From Pirellula sp. SH-Sr6A (lineage in GTDB: Bacteria; Planctomycetota; Planctomycetia; Pirellulales; Pirellulaceae), in assembly GCF_001610875.1 (NCBI RefSeq), contig NZ_CP011272.1, forward strand, positions 1,407,988-1,471,987: a stretch of DNA of 64,000 nt, written 5' to 3'. Both the position numbers and the translations under genes were made by a program. Positions 1 through 8,659 of the stretch are shown piece after piece; position 1 is the stretch's first letter; each line of letters starts with the position of its first letter. The notes below the pieces were generated by a model. The model was not told the origin of the DNA. It searched no databases and saw only the letters and a list, made by a program, of their open reading frames with translations.

Positions 1-131
1 GTACCACTGGGACCCATTAAGGAGATGAACTCGCCTTCCTCAATGTCCATGCTGATGTTGTCAAGTGGCGTGATGGTCTCTTCGCCCTTACTAAAGCTCT
101 TGCTTACACCACGAAGTTCTACGAGTGCCAT
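1..131 (-). CDS. ABC transporter ATP-binding protein (5' part only, cut by window edge)
   Basis: Only the first 43 codons are inside the window. Translation from the ATG at 131 gives [13 protein letters not shown] followed by a short loop and ends in SLMGPSG, the start of a Walker A motif (GPSGxGKS). This is the N-terminus of a LolD/MacB-type ABC ATPase. The stop codon of the upstream adaptor gene directly abuts this ATG (TAGATG), so the gene is the last visible member of the permease-lipoprotein-adaptor-ATPase operon. It probably powers export with the FtsX-like permease at 2254-3408. The substrate cannot be told from sequence. Confidence 0.9.
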   Translation of the reverse strand, partial: MALVELRGVSKSFSKGEETITPLDNISMDIEEGEFISLMGPSG

Positions 132-1703
132 CTATTTCATTCCTATAATTGGATCGTCGCTTGTTACATGCACCCTCGCACCATCTCGCAATCCATCTCT
201 TCCTGAAGCGATCAACTTATCTGTAACTCGGAGACCTGATTTGATTGCGATGAGGTCATCGGCCGCTTTACCACCTAATTCCACCGTGCGTTTTCTCGCC
301 GTTGAATTCTCATCAACTATCCATAGAAACGATTGTGAATCGCTGGCCTGCACGAAAGACTCTGGAACGAATATGCGCTCGGCCTCTCCCATTGAATCGG
401 ACGATACGTCGCTTTTCGGAGCCAGAAAAGCGGCTGTGACGAGCATCTCGGGGCTCACGGATAGTGGTGGGTTAAGCAACTCAACCTTGACCTCCAATGT
501 ATTTTTCTGAATGTTCGCCGAGCTGGTGATCTGCAGCACTTGACCGTGGATTACATCGGCAGAAGAGGCGGTCTCAATGTTGACTTGTTGGCCCGGTATG
601 ACCATCGGAACGTCCTCAAGTCGCACATCAACTCGCACCTGAAGTTTTTGTGGATCATACATTTCGACGACCGTACTTGAGCTTTGTCCAGCCGTAGTTT
701 CGAGGCCCATGACTCGCGATCCAGGAGATGCGACCACTCTTAGAATGCGACCCTGCATCGGAGCGCGTACTGTGCTCCGCTCGAGGGCAAGTTCCGCTTG
801 GCGTACTTGCAGCTTAGCTTCATTTCGATAAGCCTCCGCCGATTGAACCTTCGCTTCTGCTTCTTGCAGTTGCCGAGTTTCCTCTACCAGCAACTCCAAT
901 TGCCGTTCAAGAGCGTGAACGACTTCCTCGAGCGCACTGACCTCGCGTTCCAGATTAGGTTCGCGTTGTTTCAACTCTTGCAAGTTTGCTGTTGCCATCG
1001 CATGCTCGTTTTCGGCTTTCGCGATCGTGTTATCTGAGATCGCCCCCTTGGCTGATTGCTTTCCTGCCATACTTCCGAGCGTGTATTTAACGCTCGATTC
1101 GGCAGACTTGATAAGGAAGGGCAGTTTGGCTAACTCTGTTTTTGATTTCGTCAAATTGCTCATTGCATCGGCCAGTTGAATTCTCAAGTGCACGGGATTG
1201 TCGAAGCGAATGCGCGCTGCGGAAAGCTCCGCCTTCGCGCGATTAAGTTCACCCTCGCGGATTGCTAGAGCATTCTTCGCTTGCTCAAGTACCAATTCCG
1301 CATCGATGGAAACCAATCGTGCGATCGGCTCCCCTTTCTGCACTGTTTGCCCGCCTACGACCATTAGCTCCTCGATAACTCCGTGAGTCATCGCGGCTAC
1401 GCTAATGGCGGTTGGACGAGGCTCGATCCAGCCTGGCGCTTGGAATAGCGTTGTACCTGCTTGCTGAAGCTCAGCTCGCTTTACAATCACCGGAACGACC
1501 GTCACTGAGCGGGCTGGCATGAAGCGAGAGCCCGCTGCAGCGAAAAGTAGCATCGCAAAGCCCAACAAAACGCCGACAGGTAATGCATACCGCGACAACC
1601 ATCGCTTCTTGTGTTGAAGTGATGGCGCTTTGGTTGCGCTGATTGTCGGCGTACGATCTAGCGCCAGGCTACTAATATCTAGTTGTTCTTTTGCCATGAT
1701 CAT
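132..1703 (-). CDS. HlyD/MacA-type efflux adaptor (membrane fusion protein)
   Basis: 523 residues. A short cytoplasmic N-terminus is followed by one membrane span at about residues 36-60, a lipoyl-like half (GVIEELMVVGGQTVQKGEPIARL), a long alpha-helical hairpin rich in Glu, Ala and Leu (about 135-300), the second lipoyl half (RSTVRAPMQGRI) and beta-barrel segments. This is the usual plan of adaptors that link an inner membrane transporter to an outer membrane channel. The first ATG overlaps the lipoprotein stop (ATGA); a second ATG two codons later (1697) is equally possible. With the ABC ATPase and FtsX-like permease it forms a MacAB-like export system. Confidence 0.88.
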   Translation of the reverse strand: MIMAKEQLDISSLALDRTPTISATKAPSLQHKKRWLSRYALPVGVLLGFAMLLFAAAGSRFMPARSVTVVPVIVKRAELQQAGTTLFQAPGWIEPRPTAISVAAMTHGVIEELMVVGGQTVQKGEPIARLVSIDAELVLEQAKNALAIREGELNRAKAELSAARIRFDNPVHLRIQLADAMSNLTKSKTELAKLPFLIKSAESSVKYTLGSMAGKQSAKGAISDNTIAKAENEHAMATANLQELKQREPNLEREVSALEEVVHALERQLELLVEETRQLQEAEAKVQSAEAYRNEAKLQVRQAELALERSTVRAPMQGRILRVVASPGSRVMGLETTAGQSSSTVVEMYDPQKLQVRVDVRLEDVPMVIPGQQVNIETASSADVIHGQVLQITSSANIQKNTLEVKVELLNPPLSVSPEMLVTAAFLAPKSDVSSDSMGEAERIFVPESFVQASDSQSFLWIVDENSTARKRTVELGGKAADDLIAIKSGLRVTDKLIASGRDGLRDGARVHVTSDDPIIGMK

Positions 1704-2218
1704 TTACCTGGCCGAACAAACACTTGGTTAGCGGCAATGGTAAGGTTGCCTTGTTCATCGCGTTTGGCTTTACCTTTGACAACCACCGTCGATAGTTCTT
1801 TGACCTTGAGTAGGTCGCGAGCACTTGACGCAACTGGTTTGCCTGTCTCGTCAACGAGTTTGATCGTGGCGATATTTTCCTTAACGGCTTCCGTCTGACA
1901 GCAATAGTCCCAAGGAGTTGGGCAACCTTCATCGTCCGCGCAGTATGGCACTTTCGGATCGACAATCGTGAACGCTGCCAGTCCTTCAACAAACGGCTTG
2001 CTTGATCCACCGATCAAACCAACAAGGGTAACTTCTTGTCCGTCTTCGCTCTTTGCTCGAGCTTCACCTACGGGCATGGCTCCCGTGGGCTCGCTTTCAA
2101 CAAGAAAAGACGAAGTGGATTGGCTGGTATTCGCAGTCGATGAGCTACTGTCTTTCGACTGACAGCCGACAGAGGCGAGAGTTAAAACGGCCAACGCGAT
2201 ACTTGAAAAAACTTTCAT
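1700..2218 (-). CDS. Small lipoprotein of the ABC export operon
   Basis: 172 residues starting with a signal peptide and a lipobox ending in ASVGC, with the predicted lipid-bearing Cys at 19. A Ser/Thr-rich linker follows. The mature part has a Cys-containing segment (YCADDEGCPTPWDYCC) and a beta-rich C-terminal region that resembles a nucleic-acid-binding-like OB fold only loosely. I do not recognise the family. The start has a good GGAG ribosome binding site. It lies between permease and adaptor with a 4-base overlap to the adaptor, so it is likely an accessory envelope protein of that transporter, perhaps metal-binding through its four close Cys residues. Confidence 0.75.
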   Translation of the reverse strand: MKVFSSIALAVLTLASVGCQSKDSSSSTANTSQSTSSFLVESEPTGAMPVGEARAKSEDGQEVTLVGLIGGSSKPFVEGLAAFTIVDPKVPYCADDEGCPTPWDYCCQTEAVKENIATIKLVDETGKPVASSARDLLKVKELSTVVVKGKAKRDEQGNLTIAANQVFVRPGK

Positions 2219-2253
2219 CTAAACGCTCCAAAACGAATCAAGGGTTTTCAAAA

Positions 2254-3408
2254 CTAAACAGCTTTAAGGCTCGCTGCGACTTCTGCTCGCAGCGCTTTCA
2301 GTGCCGGTGGTAACGCACCAACGACACCCAATAACAGTCCGACGCTGCAACCAATTAAGATCGCTACGCCGTCGATGCGTAACGTAAACGCACCCATCGT
2401 GAACCGAACTGCCATTCCATTCAGCACGGTCAGCGCGATCACTCCAGAAACGAGCGATCCGGCTGCAGATAGAAGCACACCTTCTTGGATCAAACTGATC
2501 AAGATAGCGCAACGGCGGTAACCGATCGCCTGCAACGTCGCTATTTCCCGGACGCGGCCTGCAACCGCTCCGTACATCATGTTCAGCCCAGCGAAAATCC
2601 CCGCACTGGACACCAGCACTACGACCAGCCAAGCCAACAATCGAACGGGCTTATAATGTTGTTGTAGCGTTGCGTAATACTCCGTTTCCGCTATCGCCCG
2701 AAGCTCGAGGTCTGTGCGTTCCTTACAAAACAATTCAACTTCAGCAGGTGAACTGCCCGGCGATAAGAGCAACGCCACTAAACTAATGTCTTGCCGCTTT
2801 GATGCAGTTTGAAAATCGGACAACCTGCACCAAATCTCAGACTCATAAGCAGCCCCCCCGGCAGCGAATCTTCCACTGATGTTCCACGAACGTCCCTCGA
2901 ACTCAATGCTCTTTCCGATCGCGATTTCATCTTCGCTGCTCCCTAGCTTTGCGGCCGCCAATCGCCCTACCATCACCTCGCCGTCACTTGGCCAAGCACC
3001 ATCGATCAACTGAACTGATCGTCGGACCAGTGGCGCGGCGAGAGTTACACCCCGCACCAATCCCAATCCGCCTTCATTGTTCTCGCTCTTGACTCGTGTG
3101 CCTGCGTACAACTCCGGAGACGCATGATTGAGCCCAAATCGCTTGACCGTTCCATCTACACTGGCAGTCAATAAGGATGGTGTCCGAGCGGGGATTGATG
3201 AATTCTCAATGTTCTCCTCTGAGTTCACCGAGTAAACCAATACGACGTTCTCGTCGCCGCTTGCGGTCAACGACTGTTCAAGTCCGCGAATGAACCCGAC
3301 CACGACGAACACCAACATCACGACAGTGGCCAGTGCCATCATCGTTAATGCCGTGCGCACCGGTCGCCTGGCCAGATTGCGAACGCCGTATTCCCAGGGA
3401 AGCAGCAT
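2254..3408 (-). CDS. ABC transporter permease, FtsX/MacB type
   Basis: 384 residues. There is an N-terminal membrane helix (about 20-42) after the typical phrase [16 protein letters not shown], a large periplasmic domain (about 45-260), then three C-terminal helices (about 262-290, 305-335 and 345-370). This is the four-helix FtsX/MacB_PCD-like topology. It is the first gene of the leftward operon, and the space up to 3537 can hold its promoter. It partners with the adaptor and ATPase downstream. It probably exports an envelope or periplasmic substrate; the position beside metal resistance genes is suggestive only. Confidence 0.85.
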   Translation of the reverse strand: MLLPWEYGVRNLARRPVRTALTMMALATVVMLVFVVVGFIRGLEQSLTASGDENVVLVYSVNSEENIENSSIPARTPSLLTASVDGTVKRFGLNHASPELYAGTRVKSENNEGGLGLVRGVTLAAPLVRRSVQLIDGAWPSDGEVMVGRLAAAKLGSSEDEIAIGKSIEFEGRSWNISGRFAAGGAAYESEIWCRLSDFQTASKRQDISLVALLLSPGSSPAEVELFCKERTDLELRAIAETEYYATLQQHYKPVRLLAWLVVVLVSSAGIFAGLNMMYGAVAGRVREIATLQAIGYRRCAILISLIQEGVLLSAAGSLVSGVIALTVLNGMAVRFTMGAFTLRIDGVAILIGCSVGLLLGVVGALPPALKALRAEVAASLKAV

Positions 3409-3537
3409 GAAAGAGGTCTTACTTAGGCTGGATCATCAAGCTGCGAAGAATTTGCGCAGCACCGAATCTCAACAAGTGAATCTGAATCGTTGTCCTACCG
3501 AACAACGCTTAGAAGAAACGCAAAGGCGTTGGCTGGC

Positions 3538-3933
3538 TCAGATCTGCCAAGATTGAAGCGCTATACGCGCATCGCTACCCGTGAATGCGTGCTTTACGAC
3601 GATTCTCGAGTGCCCGCCAGCGAAAAACGAACTGACGGGACTTCTTAAAGCGATTTCAACCTGATGAAACCAGCAGATCCCATCGGAAGATTGCGGCAGC
3701 TCAACCGGACTAGCCACAATCGCCCCCTCGCAAATGCAATTCTTGCACTCGCAATCGCTATCATGTGGCTCGGGGGCAGCAGGAATCTCTGTTTCCACGC
3801 AGTCAGAGCAACATTCGCTTGTCGCGCATGCGCTTTGAACGCTTGAAGCTGGGAGCGGTTGGCAACCCAAGCAATTCAGCGGACAGGTCAACAAGTTGAC
3901 GATTAGGAGTAGTGCTACTAGAGGGGATCTCAT
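3538..3933 (-). CDS. Secreted Cys-rich small protein
   Basis: The reading frame is open further upstream, but the ATG at 3933 gives a clean signal peptide (MRSPLVALLLIVNLLTCPLN), so this start is preferred. The mature part carries many Cys residues (CATSECCSDCVE and CECKNCICEG), a pattern suited to binding soft or transition metals or to disulphides. No family is recognised. It is divergent from the His-rich gene at 4181 and shares the 3934-4180 gap as a regulatory region. Confidence 0.55.
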   Translation of the reverse strand: MRSPLVALLLIVNLLTCPLNCLGCQPLPASSVQSACATSECCSDCVETEIPAAPEPHDSDCECKNCICEGAIVASPVELPQSSDGICWFHQVEIALRSPVSSFFAGGHSRIVVKHAFTGSDARIALQSWQI

Positions 3934-4180
3934 GGCATTAAGGATAGCTCTTGGACGCCCTCGAGGCAATGTCAGCCAACGAATCGCACGGTTTTTGAGC
4001 TTTTTGATGCCCCACGATCGAGCTAGATCAGATATTGGCGAGTGACCGACCACCAATGAATCACTGCTTCATTCGGGGGATTCGGACTTTTCGTTAAAGC
4101 TGCCCCAATCGTTGATTCGATACCAAAGAGGAAATCTAAGATCGGTTTTCGTTTCCACAGCTTCTGCCCTGGATTGCCCA
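3934..4180. promoter_or_regulatory. Divergent intergenic region of the metal island
   Basis: About 250 bases between the leftward Cys-rich gene and the rightward His-rich gene. It must hold promoters for both directions if these genes are independent units. No operator palindrome or metal-regulator box was identified by eye, and longer in-frame extensions of both flanking genes run into it. Confidence 0.3.
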
Positions 4181-4627
4181 ATGCTTCGCACTCCGCTAAC
4201 ACGATTCGCTCAATGCGCCGTGTTTGTGGCTGCGATCATTTCCGCTTTGATCCCTCCCTCGTCGCTGGCTTGTACGCACTGCCTGCTGCATGATGTGATT
4301 GAGATCGCCGGTCACAACTCTGATTGCGAACATGATCACGACGATCATTCGTGCGGAGCTCCTTGCTCCGAATCGAATGACTCCGATTCTCAGGGCCAGC
4401 ATCCGGACGACAATCACCATTCGCACCGCGATTGTCCGTGCTGCATCGGTGGTTTTGAAAACGCATTATTGCTTTCTGGTTCAGTTAATCGACTAGCCAA
4501 TATTGCGACGGTCACTCCAGCTTGGTCGGGGTTTGAGTATCGGCTGCATTCGATGATGCGTTTTCAGTATCTTCACCTCGACACGTCGACTCGGTCGACC
4601 TCTTTGCCAAACGTGCTGCGCATTTGA
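4181..4627 (+). CDS. Secreted His/Cys-rich protein, probably metal-binding
   Basis: The frame is open from 4112, but the ATG at 4181 (MLRTPLTRFAQ) begins a signal peptide ending near SSLA, so I place the start there. The mature protein has CTHCLLH, a dense His/Asp tract (CEHDHDDHSC, HPDDNHHSHRD) and CPCC. Such tracts usually bind zinc, copper or nickel. It precedes the RND efflux genes on the same strand, which supports a periplasmic metal-buffer or sensor role. The family is not recognised. Confidence 0.6.
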   Translation: MLRTPLTRFAQCAVFVAAIISALIPPSSLACTHCLLHDVIEIAGHNSDCEHDHDDHSCGAPCSESNDSDSQGQHPDDNHHSHRDCPCCIGGFENALLLSGSVNRLANIATVTPAWSGFEYRLHSMMRFQYLHLDTSTRSTSLPNVLRI

Positions 4628-4743
4628 TCCGAGCTTGGCGCTAACCAGCGACAATTCTTTTTTGTTCGGATGGCTTTTGGCACTCGAGACTTTCACTCGA
4701 GAAAGCCTTAGCTACTCAATGCGTTGACCTCGGAGGGATCTCC

Positions 4744-6273
4744 ATGAAAATGAATGTTGCACGATGGATAATCTGCTCAGCCGCTTGCATGTCGGTTGGC
4801 TGCAGTGGACTGGAGCGACACATCCGTTCAAGCGAGCAAGCAACGGTCTATGCATCCCCAAGTTTGCAAAGCGACGCCGTTAGCCAAAAAAGCAAGACGG
4901 GCATCAATACACCGTTGGAACAAGACCACGCATTGCGAACTCAACCGGTTTCGCAAGCCGCGTATGCTCATCAGTCGTCTCAAGCTGCCGGTGTAGTCGA
5001 ACCCGCGTCCGTTGACGTTGTCATGGTCGACCCAGTGGCTTCGACTGAAGCCATTGCAGACGGCGCAACGCTCGAAGAACTCTTGTCGCTTGCGTTCGCA
5101 AACAATCCAGCCATTAAGGAACTGGCCGCGACGACTCAGATCGCAGCAGGTTATCGCACACAAGTCGGTCTGTACGCCAATCCGATGCTGGGCTACCAAG
5201 GCCAACAGTTGGCTGACGCTGGGACAGATCAGCACCTACTATTCGTTCAACAGCAGATCATTACCGGCGATAAGCGTGCACTGAATCGTGCTGTACTTAA
5301 TGAAGCCGTACGAGCCCAAGTACAAGAACTAGAAGCCCAGAAGCTTCGAGTTGCGACAGACATCAAGACCGCCTATTACGACAGCCTTCGAATTCAAGAA
5401 CAACTGGCATCGATCGATCAGTTTTTTGAATTGCTGAAGCAAGGGGTGAATGCGGCTGAGAAACGTATGCAAGCAGGCGAAGGCTCCAAGATCGACCTTT
5501 TGCAGACTCAAGTTCAAGTCAAGCAGCTGGAACTTGATCGAAGGCAGCTTTCAGCTTCGCTGTCGGCCCGGCTGCGGGAGATCGTTGCTCTAGCTGGCAT
5601 GCCGAACATGCAACTACAGGCAGTCGCGGGAGAACTGCCGAAGCTTCCAGCGAGCCAAGACTGGAAAGCAGTTGAAGATGGACTTGTTGCTACCAGTCCC
5701 GAGTACGCTGCCGCTCAAGCTCGAATCCGTCAAGCCAGCGCAGCGATCCGACGTCAAGAATCTCAGCCCTTACCAAACCTAAACGTGCAGTTCGGTGCAG
5801 GCGTCGATAACAGCACCGACTCGGGCATGATGAATGTGCAGGTTGGTGCGCCAATTCCAGTTTTCAACAAGAACCAAGGCAACATCGCTGCGGCTCGCGC
5901 TGAGTACTGTCGAGCGGTGCAAGAAGCACAGCGCATCGACAACGCGATTCGTGCGCGGCTCGCGATTGCTTCTGGGGACTACGCTCGAGCAGCCGAGGCC
6001 GTCGACATGTACTTAAGCGAACTTTTGCCCGCTGCCCAAGAAACATTGGATCTAGCCGAGGGCGCGTACCGAGCCGGTGAACAGGATTTCATCCAGCTAC
6101 TTGTTACGCGACGAACGTACTTTGACACGAACCTTGCCTACATCGCAGCTCGTGCCCAACTGGCCACGGCGCAGGCACAAATCGATGGTTATATGCTGAC
6201 CGGGGCGCTCAATGCTGTCATTAACAACAGCGGAGACGACTCGCTTCGGGGACTAACCCTTGACCAGGAATAA
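4744..6273 (+). CDS. Outer membrane efflux lipoprotein, CusC/TolC family
   Basis: 509 residues with a lipoprotein signal (SVGC, Cys at 20), as in CusC/OprM-type channels. After a low-complexity linker of about 100 residues, two OEP-type repeats follow: one from about 115 (LEELLSLAFANNPAIKEL) to 305 and one from about 315 to 495. Both are Ala/Gln-rich helices typical of the TolC barrel-tunnel fold. A GGAGG ribosome binding site lies just before the ATG. It forms the outer membrane exit for the CusB/CusA-like genes downstream. Confidence 0.9.
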   Translation: MKMNVARWIICSAACMSVGCSGLERHIRSSEQATVYASPSLQSDAVSQKSKTGINTPLEQDHALRTQPVSQAAYAHQSSQAAGVVEPASVDVVMVDPVASTEAIADGATLEELLSLAFANNPAIKELAATTQIAAGYRTQVGLYANPMLGYQGQQLADAGTDQHLLFVQQQIITGDKRALNRAVLNEAVRAQVQELEAQKLRVATDIKTAYYDSLRIQEQLASIDQFFELLKQGVNAAEKRMQAGEGSKIDLLQTQVQVKQLELDRRQLSASLSARLREIVALAGMPNMQLQAVAGELPKLPASQDWKAVEDGLVATSPEYAAAQARIRQASAAIRRQESQPLPNLNVQFGAGVDNSTDSGMMNVQVGAPIPVFNKNQGNIAAARAEYCRAVQEAQRIDNAIRARLAIASGDYARAAEAVDMYLSELLPAAQETLDLAEGAYRAGEQDFIQLLVTRRTYFDTNLAYIAARAQLATAQAQIDGYMLTGALNAVINNSGDDSLRGLTLDQE

Positions 6274-6352
6274 GCGTCTCTGATTCGATCGCAGCTCAGA
6301 ATGAACTAGTTACCTAACCGTCGTTGCGGTATCATTAAAAGGTCCGCGTGCC

Positions 6353-6859
6353 ATGAACTTCAATCCCGTAATTCGTAAAAGTTGGCTCGTAATGTTCTTT
6401 GCCATTCGCCTTTTGACACTGGTTGCCTTCACCGCTCACGCGGTGCTCGGTTGCTGTTTGTCTCATGGCAGCTGCATGCAAGAACAAGCCGCCATCTTAA
6501 CGGGGCATGGCTGCGACCACGATGGACATGCGTGCGATTCACATGGACACGATGATGAACACGCATCGAACGGTCACGAGATAGCCAAAGCGTCGATTGC
6601 CGAGAATGGCGTTGATACTTGCCCGTTGGAAGGACACGGCCACTCAAATCATTGTGATGACGGCCAGTGCGTATTTGGAATCGCCGAAGCTCCGACTAGT
6701 TTTTCAGACCTCCAGTCCATCGCCAATCCAGTTTGGATCAATGCGTCCGTTGACTTTTGGCAAGTTGCATCCCGCGCTGCTGACTTCGTTGGCAGTTGGC
6801 TGGATGGTCCGCCAAAGGCACCTCTTAATCGCGCCGTACACCAAGTGTGGCTAATTTGA
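6353..6859 (+). CDS. Secreted His-rich protein
   Basis: 168 residues. A signal peptide or membrane anchor covers about residues 10-35 (FFAIRLLTLVAFTAHAVLGCC). The mature part has clustered His, Asp and Cys (GCDHDGHACDSHGHDDEH, HGHSNHCDDGQC). It is similar in style and position to the protein at 4181 and lies between the channel and adaptor genes. I infer a periplasmic metal-binding role; no catalytic motif is visible. Confidence 0.6.
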   Translation: MNFNPVIRKSWLVMFFAIRLLTLVAFTAHAVLGCCLSHGSCMQEQAAILTGHGCDHDGHACDSHGHDDEHASNGHEIAKASIAENGVDTCPLEGHGHSNHCDDGQCVFGIAEAPTSFSDLQSIANPVWINASVDFWQVASRAADFVGSWLDGPPKAPLNRAVHQVWLI

Positions 6860-7124
6860 TCGGGCATTCGCACGTCCGAGCAACAACTCATGTTGTTACA
6901 GGTCGTTTCTTCAGCCCACAACCGTAGTTGAATTCCTGCTTCGCAAGAGCAATCCGATGTTTGCTGCGCGTAACTCTGCGTTACCCGTAGTCTCGATTCT
7001 TGCATTGCTGGACTGAAACAACTGCTCGCCTCAGATCAATGTGCATGCTCCTCTCCACGCACATTTAGATCGAGTGGCCGCGCGCTATCACCTTCGAAAT
7101 GGATTTTCAATTGTCGAGTTCACT

Positions 7125-8642
7125 ATGAAAAAGCTCTCACTTCACACGATGCTCCACAACCCATGGATTAGATGGGGTGTTGGATTGTCATTAGTTGCCG
7201 TCGCCGTGTTCTTCTATCCTAAGTGGTGGCCAGCCTTAAACGGCTGGATCGACGGAACGGTTGCTGCTCGCAAAGAATCCATGAGTGAGGCAGGCGAAGG
7301 GGATGCCCATTCAGACGAAGAGCACGACCATGCTCATGAAGAAGATGGACACGACCACGCAGGGCATGACGAGAGCAGCACGCTCGAGCTGACTCCCCAA
7401 TCGCTTAAGAACCTTGGCTTGACGGCCGAGTATCTTCGGCCAATTGAGCTTTCAAACTTCTATCGTACCGTCACCGTTCCAGCGATCGTTGTCGCGAAGC
7501 CGGGCCGAACCGACATAAAAGTGTCGTCGCCCATGATCGGCATTGTGCAACATGTACACGCCGTGAGCGGCGAGGCAGTCGTACCAGGGGATATGCTTTT
7601 CGAAGTTCGTCTGACGTATGAAGATCTCGTCGACACGCAGACGCAGTTGATTAAGAACTTGGCTGACGTTGCTGTGGAAGAACGCGAGATCACGCGGCTT
7701 GAAGAAGTGACTCGCTCCGGTGCAGTCGCCAGTAAGATCTTGCTGGAACGGCAGTACGCTCTTCAAAAACTGCAAAGCTCAATTGCCGCCCAACGAGCTG
7801 CACTGAAACTGCATGGGCTGAGCGACGAGCAAATCGACACGATTGTTCGCGAACAACGCTTGCTGCGCGATCTCACCATTGTCGCTCCGGAAATCGACAA
7901 TCATTCACATGATGAAAATAATCTGCGATTGAGCGATCGCCGATTTCGAGCAGCCTCCTTTCAGCCTCAGAATCAACCACCGGCAGTTCACGAGCCAGAG
8001 CCGTTGATCTTGGAACGATTGAGCGCTTCAAAGGGGCAAGGTGTACAAGCCGGCGAAATGCTCTGCACGCTTTCCGACTATTCGTCTCTCTACATCGAGG
8101 GCAAGGCGTTTGAACAGGATGCCCCAGCGATCGCCGAAGTTGCGGCTAAGGGCTGGCCAATCGAGGCGATCATTCCAGGAGTGTCGGGCCAAGAAACCTT
8201 AGCCGACCTTAAGTTAGCATTCGTTGCGAACGCCGTTGATGCGCAGTCGCGAACGCTGTCTTTCTTCGTCAATTTGCCAAACAGAATTCTTCGCGATGAA
8301 ACCACAAACGAGGGACAAAGATTTGTCACTTGGAAGTATCGCGTAGGTCAGCGGCTTGAAGTTCGCGTCCCCGTTGAGGCTTGGGAAAAGCAGATTGTTC
8401 TTCCAGTGGATGCGGCTGTGAAAGACGGAGCGGATTGGTTTGTGTTTCAACAGAATGGGGATCACTTTGATCGTGTCGCCGTACATGTGAAGTATCGAGA
8501 CCAGAAATATGTTGTGATCGAGAGTGACGGAGCAATCTTTCCAGGCGACGTGGTTGCACTGCGTTCTGCGCATCAGATGCAGATGGCCATCAAAAACAAG
8601 TCCGGTGCAGGCGCAGACCCGCACGCAGGCCATAACCACTAA
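7125..8642 (+). CDS. RND efflux adaptor, CusB/CzcB family, His-rich ends
   Basis: About 505 residues from the ATG at 7125 (MKKLSLHTML); the frame is open further upstream, but this start gives the expected membrane anchor at about 10-35. A long His/Asp/Glu tract follows (HSDEEHDHAHEEDGHDHAGH), then lipoyl halves, a helical hairpin, beta-barrel and membrane-proximal domains of the heavy-metal efflux adaptor family. The C-terminus is again His-rich (ADPHAGHNH). The N-terminal tract may capture metal in the periplasm and pass it to the pump. It sits 17 bases before the RND pump gene. Confidence 0.9.
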   Translation: MKKLSLHTMLHNPWIRWGVGLSLVAVAVFFYPKWWPALNGWIDGTVAARKESMSEAGEGDAHSDEEHDHAHEEDGHDHAGHDESSTLELTPQSLKNLGLTAEYLRPIELSNFYRTVTVPAIVVAKPGRTDIKVSSPMIGIVQHVHAVSGEAVVPGDMLFEVRLTYEDLVDTQTQLIKNLADVAVEEREITRLEEVTRSGAVASKILLERQYALQKLQSSIAAQRAALKLHGLSDEQIDTIVREQRLLRDLTIVAPEIDNHSHDENNLRLSDRRFRAASFQPQNQPPAVHEPEPLILERLSASKGQGVQAGEMLCTLSDYSSLYIEGKAFEQDAPAIAEVAAKGWPIEAIIPGVSGQETLADLKLAFVANAVDAQSRTLSFFVNLPNRILRDETTNEGQRFVTWKYRVGQRLEVRVPVEAWEKQIVLPVDAAVKDGADWFVFQQNGDHFDRVAVHVKYRDQKYVVIESDGAIFPGDVVALRSAHQMQMAIKNKSGAGADPHAGHNH

Positions 8643-8659
8643 GCACGGAGCACTCTCGA

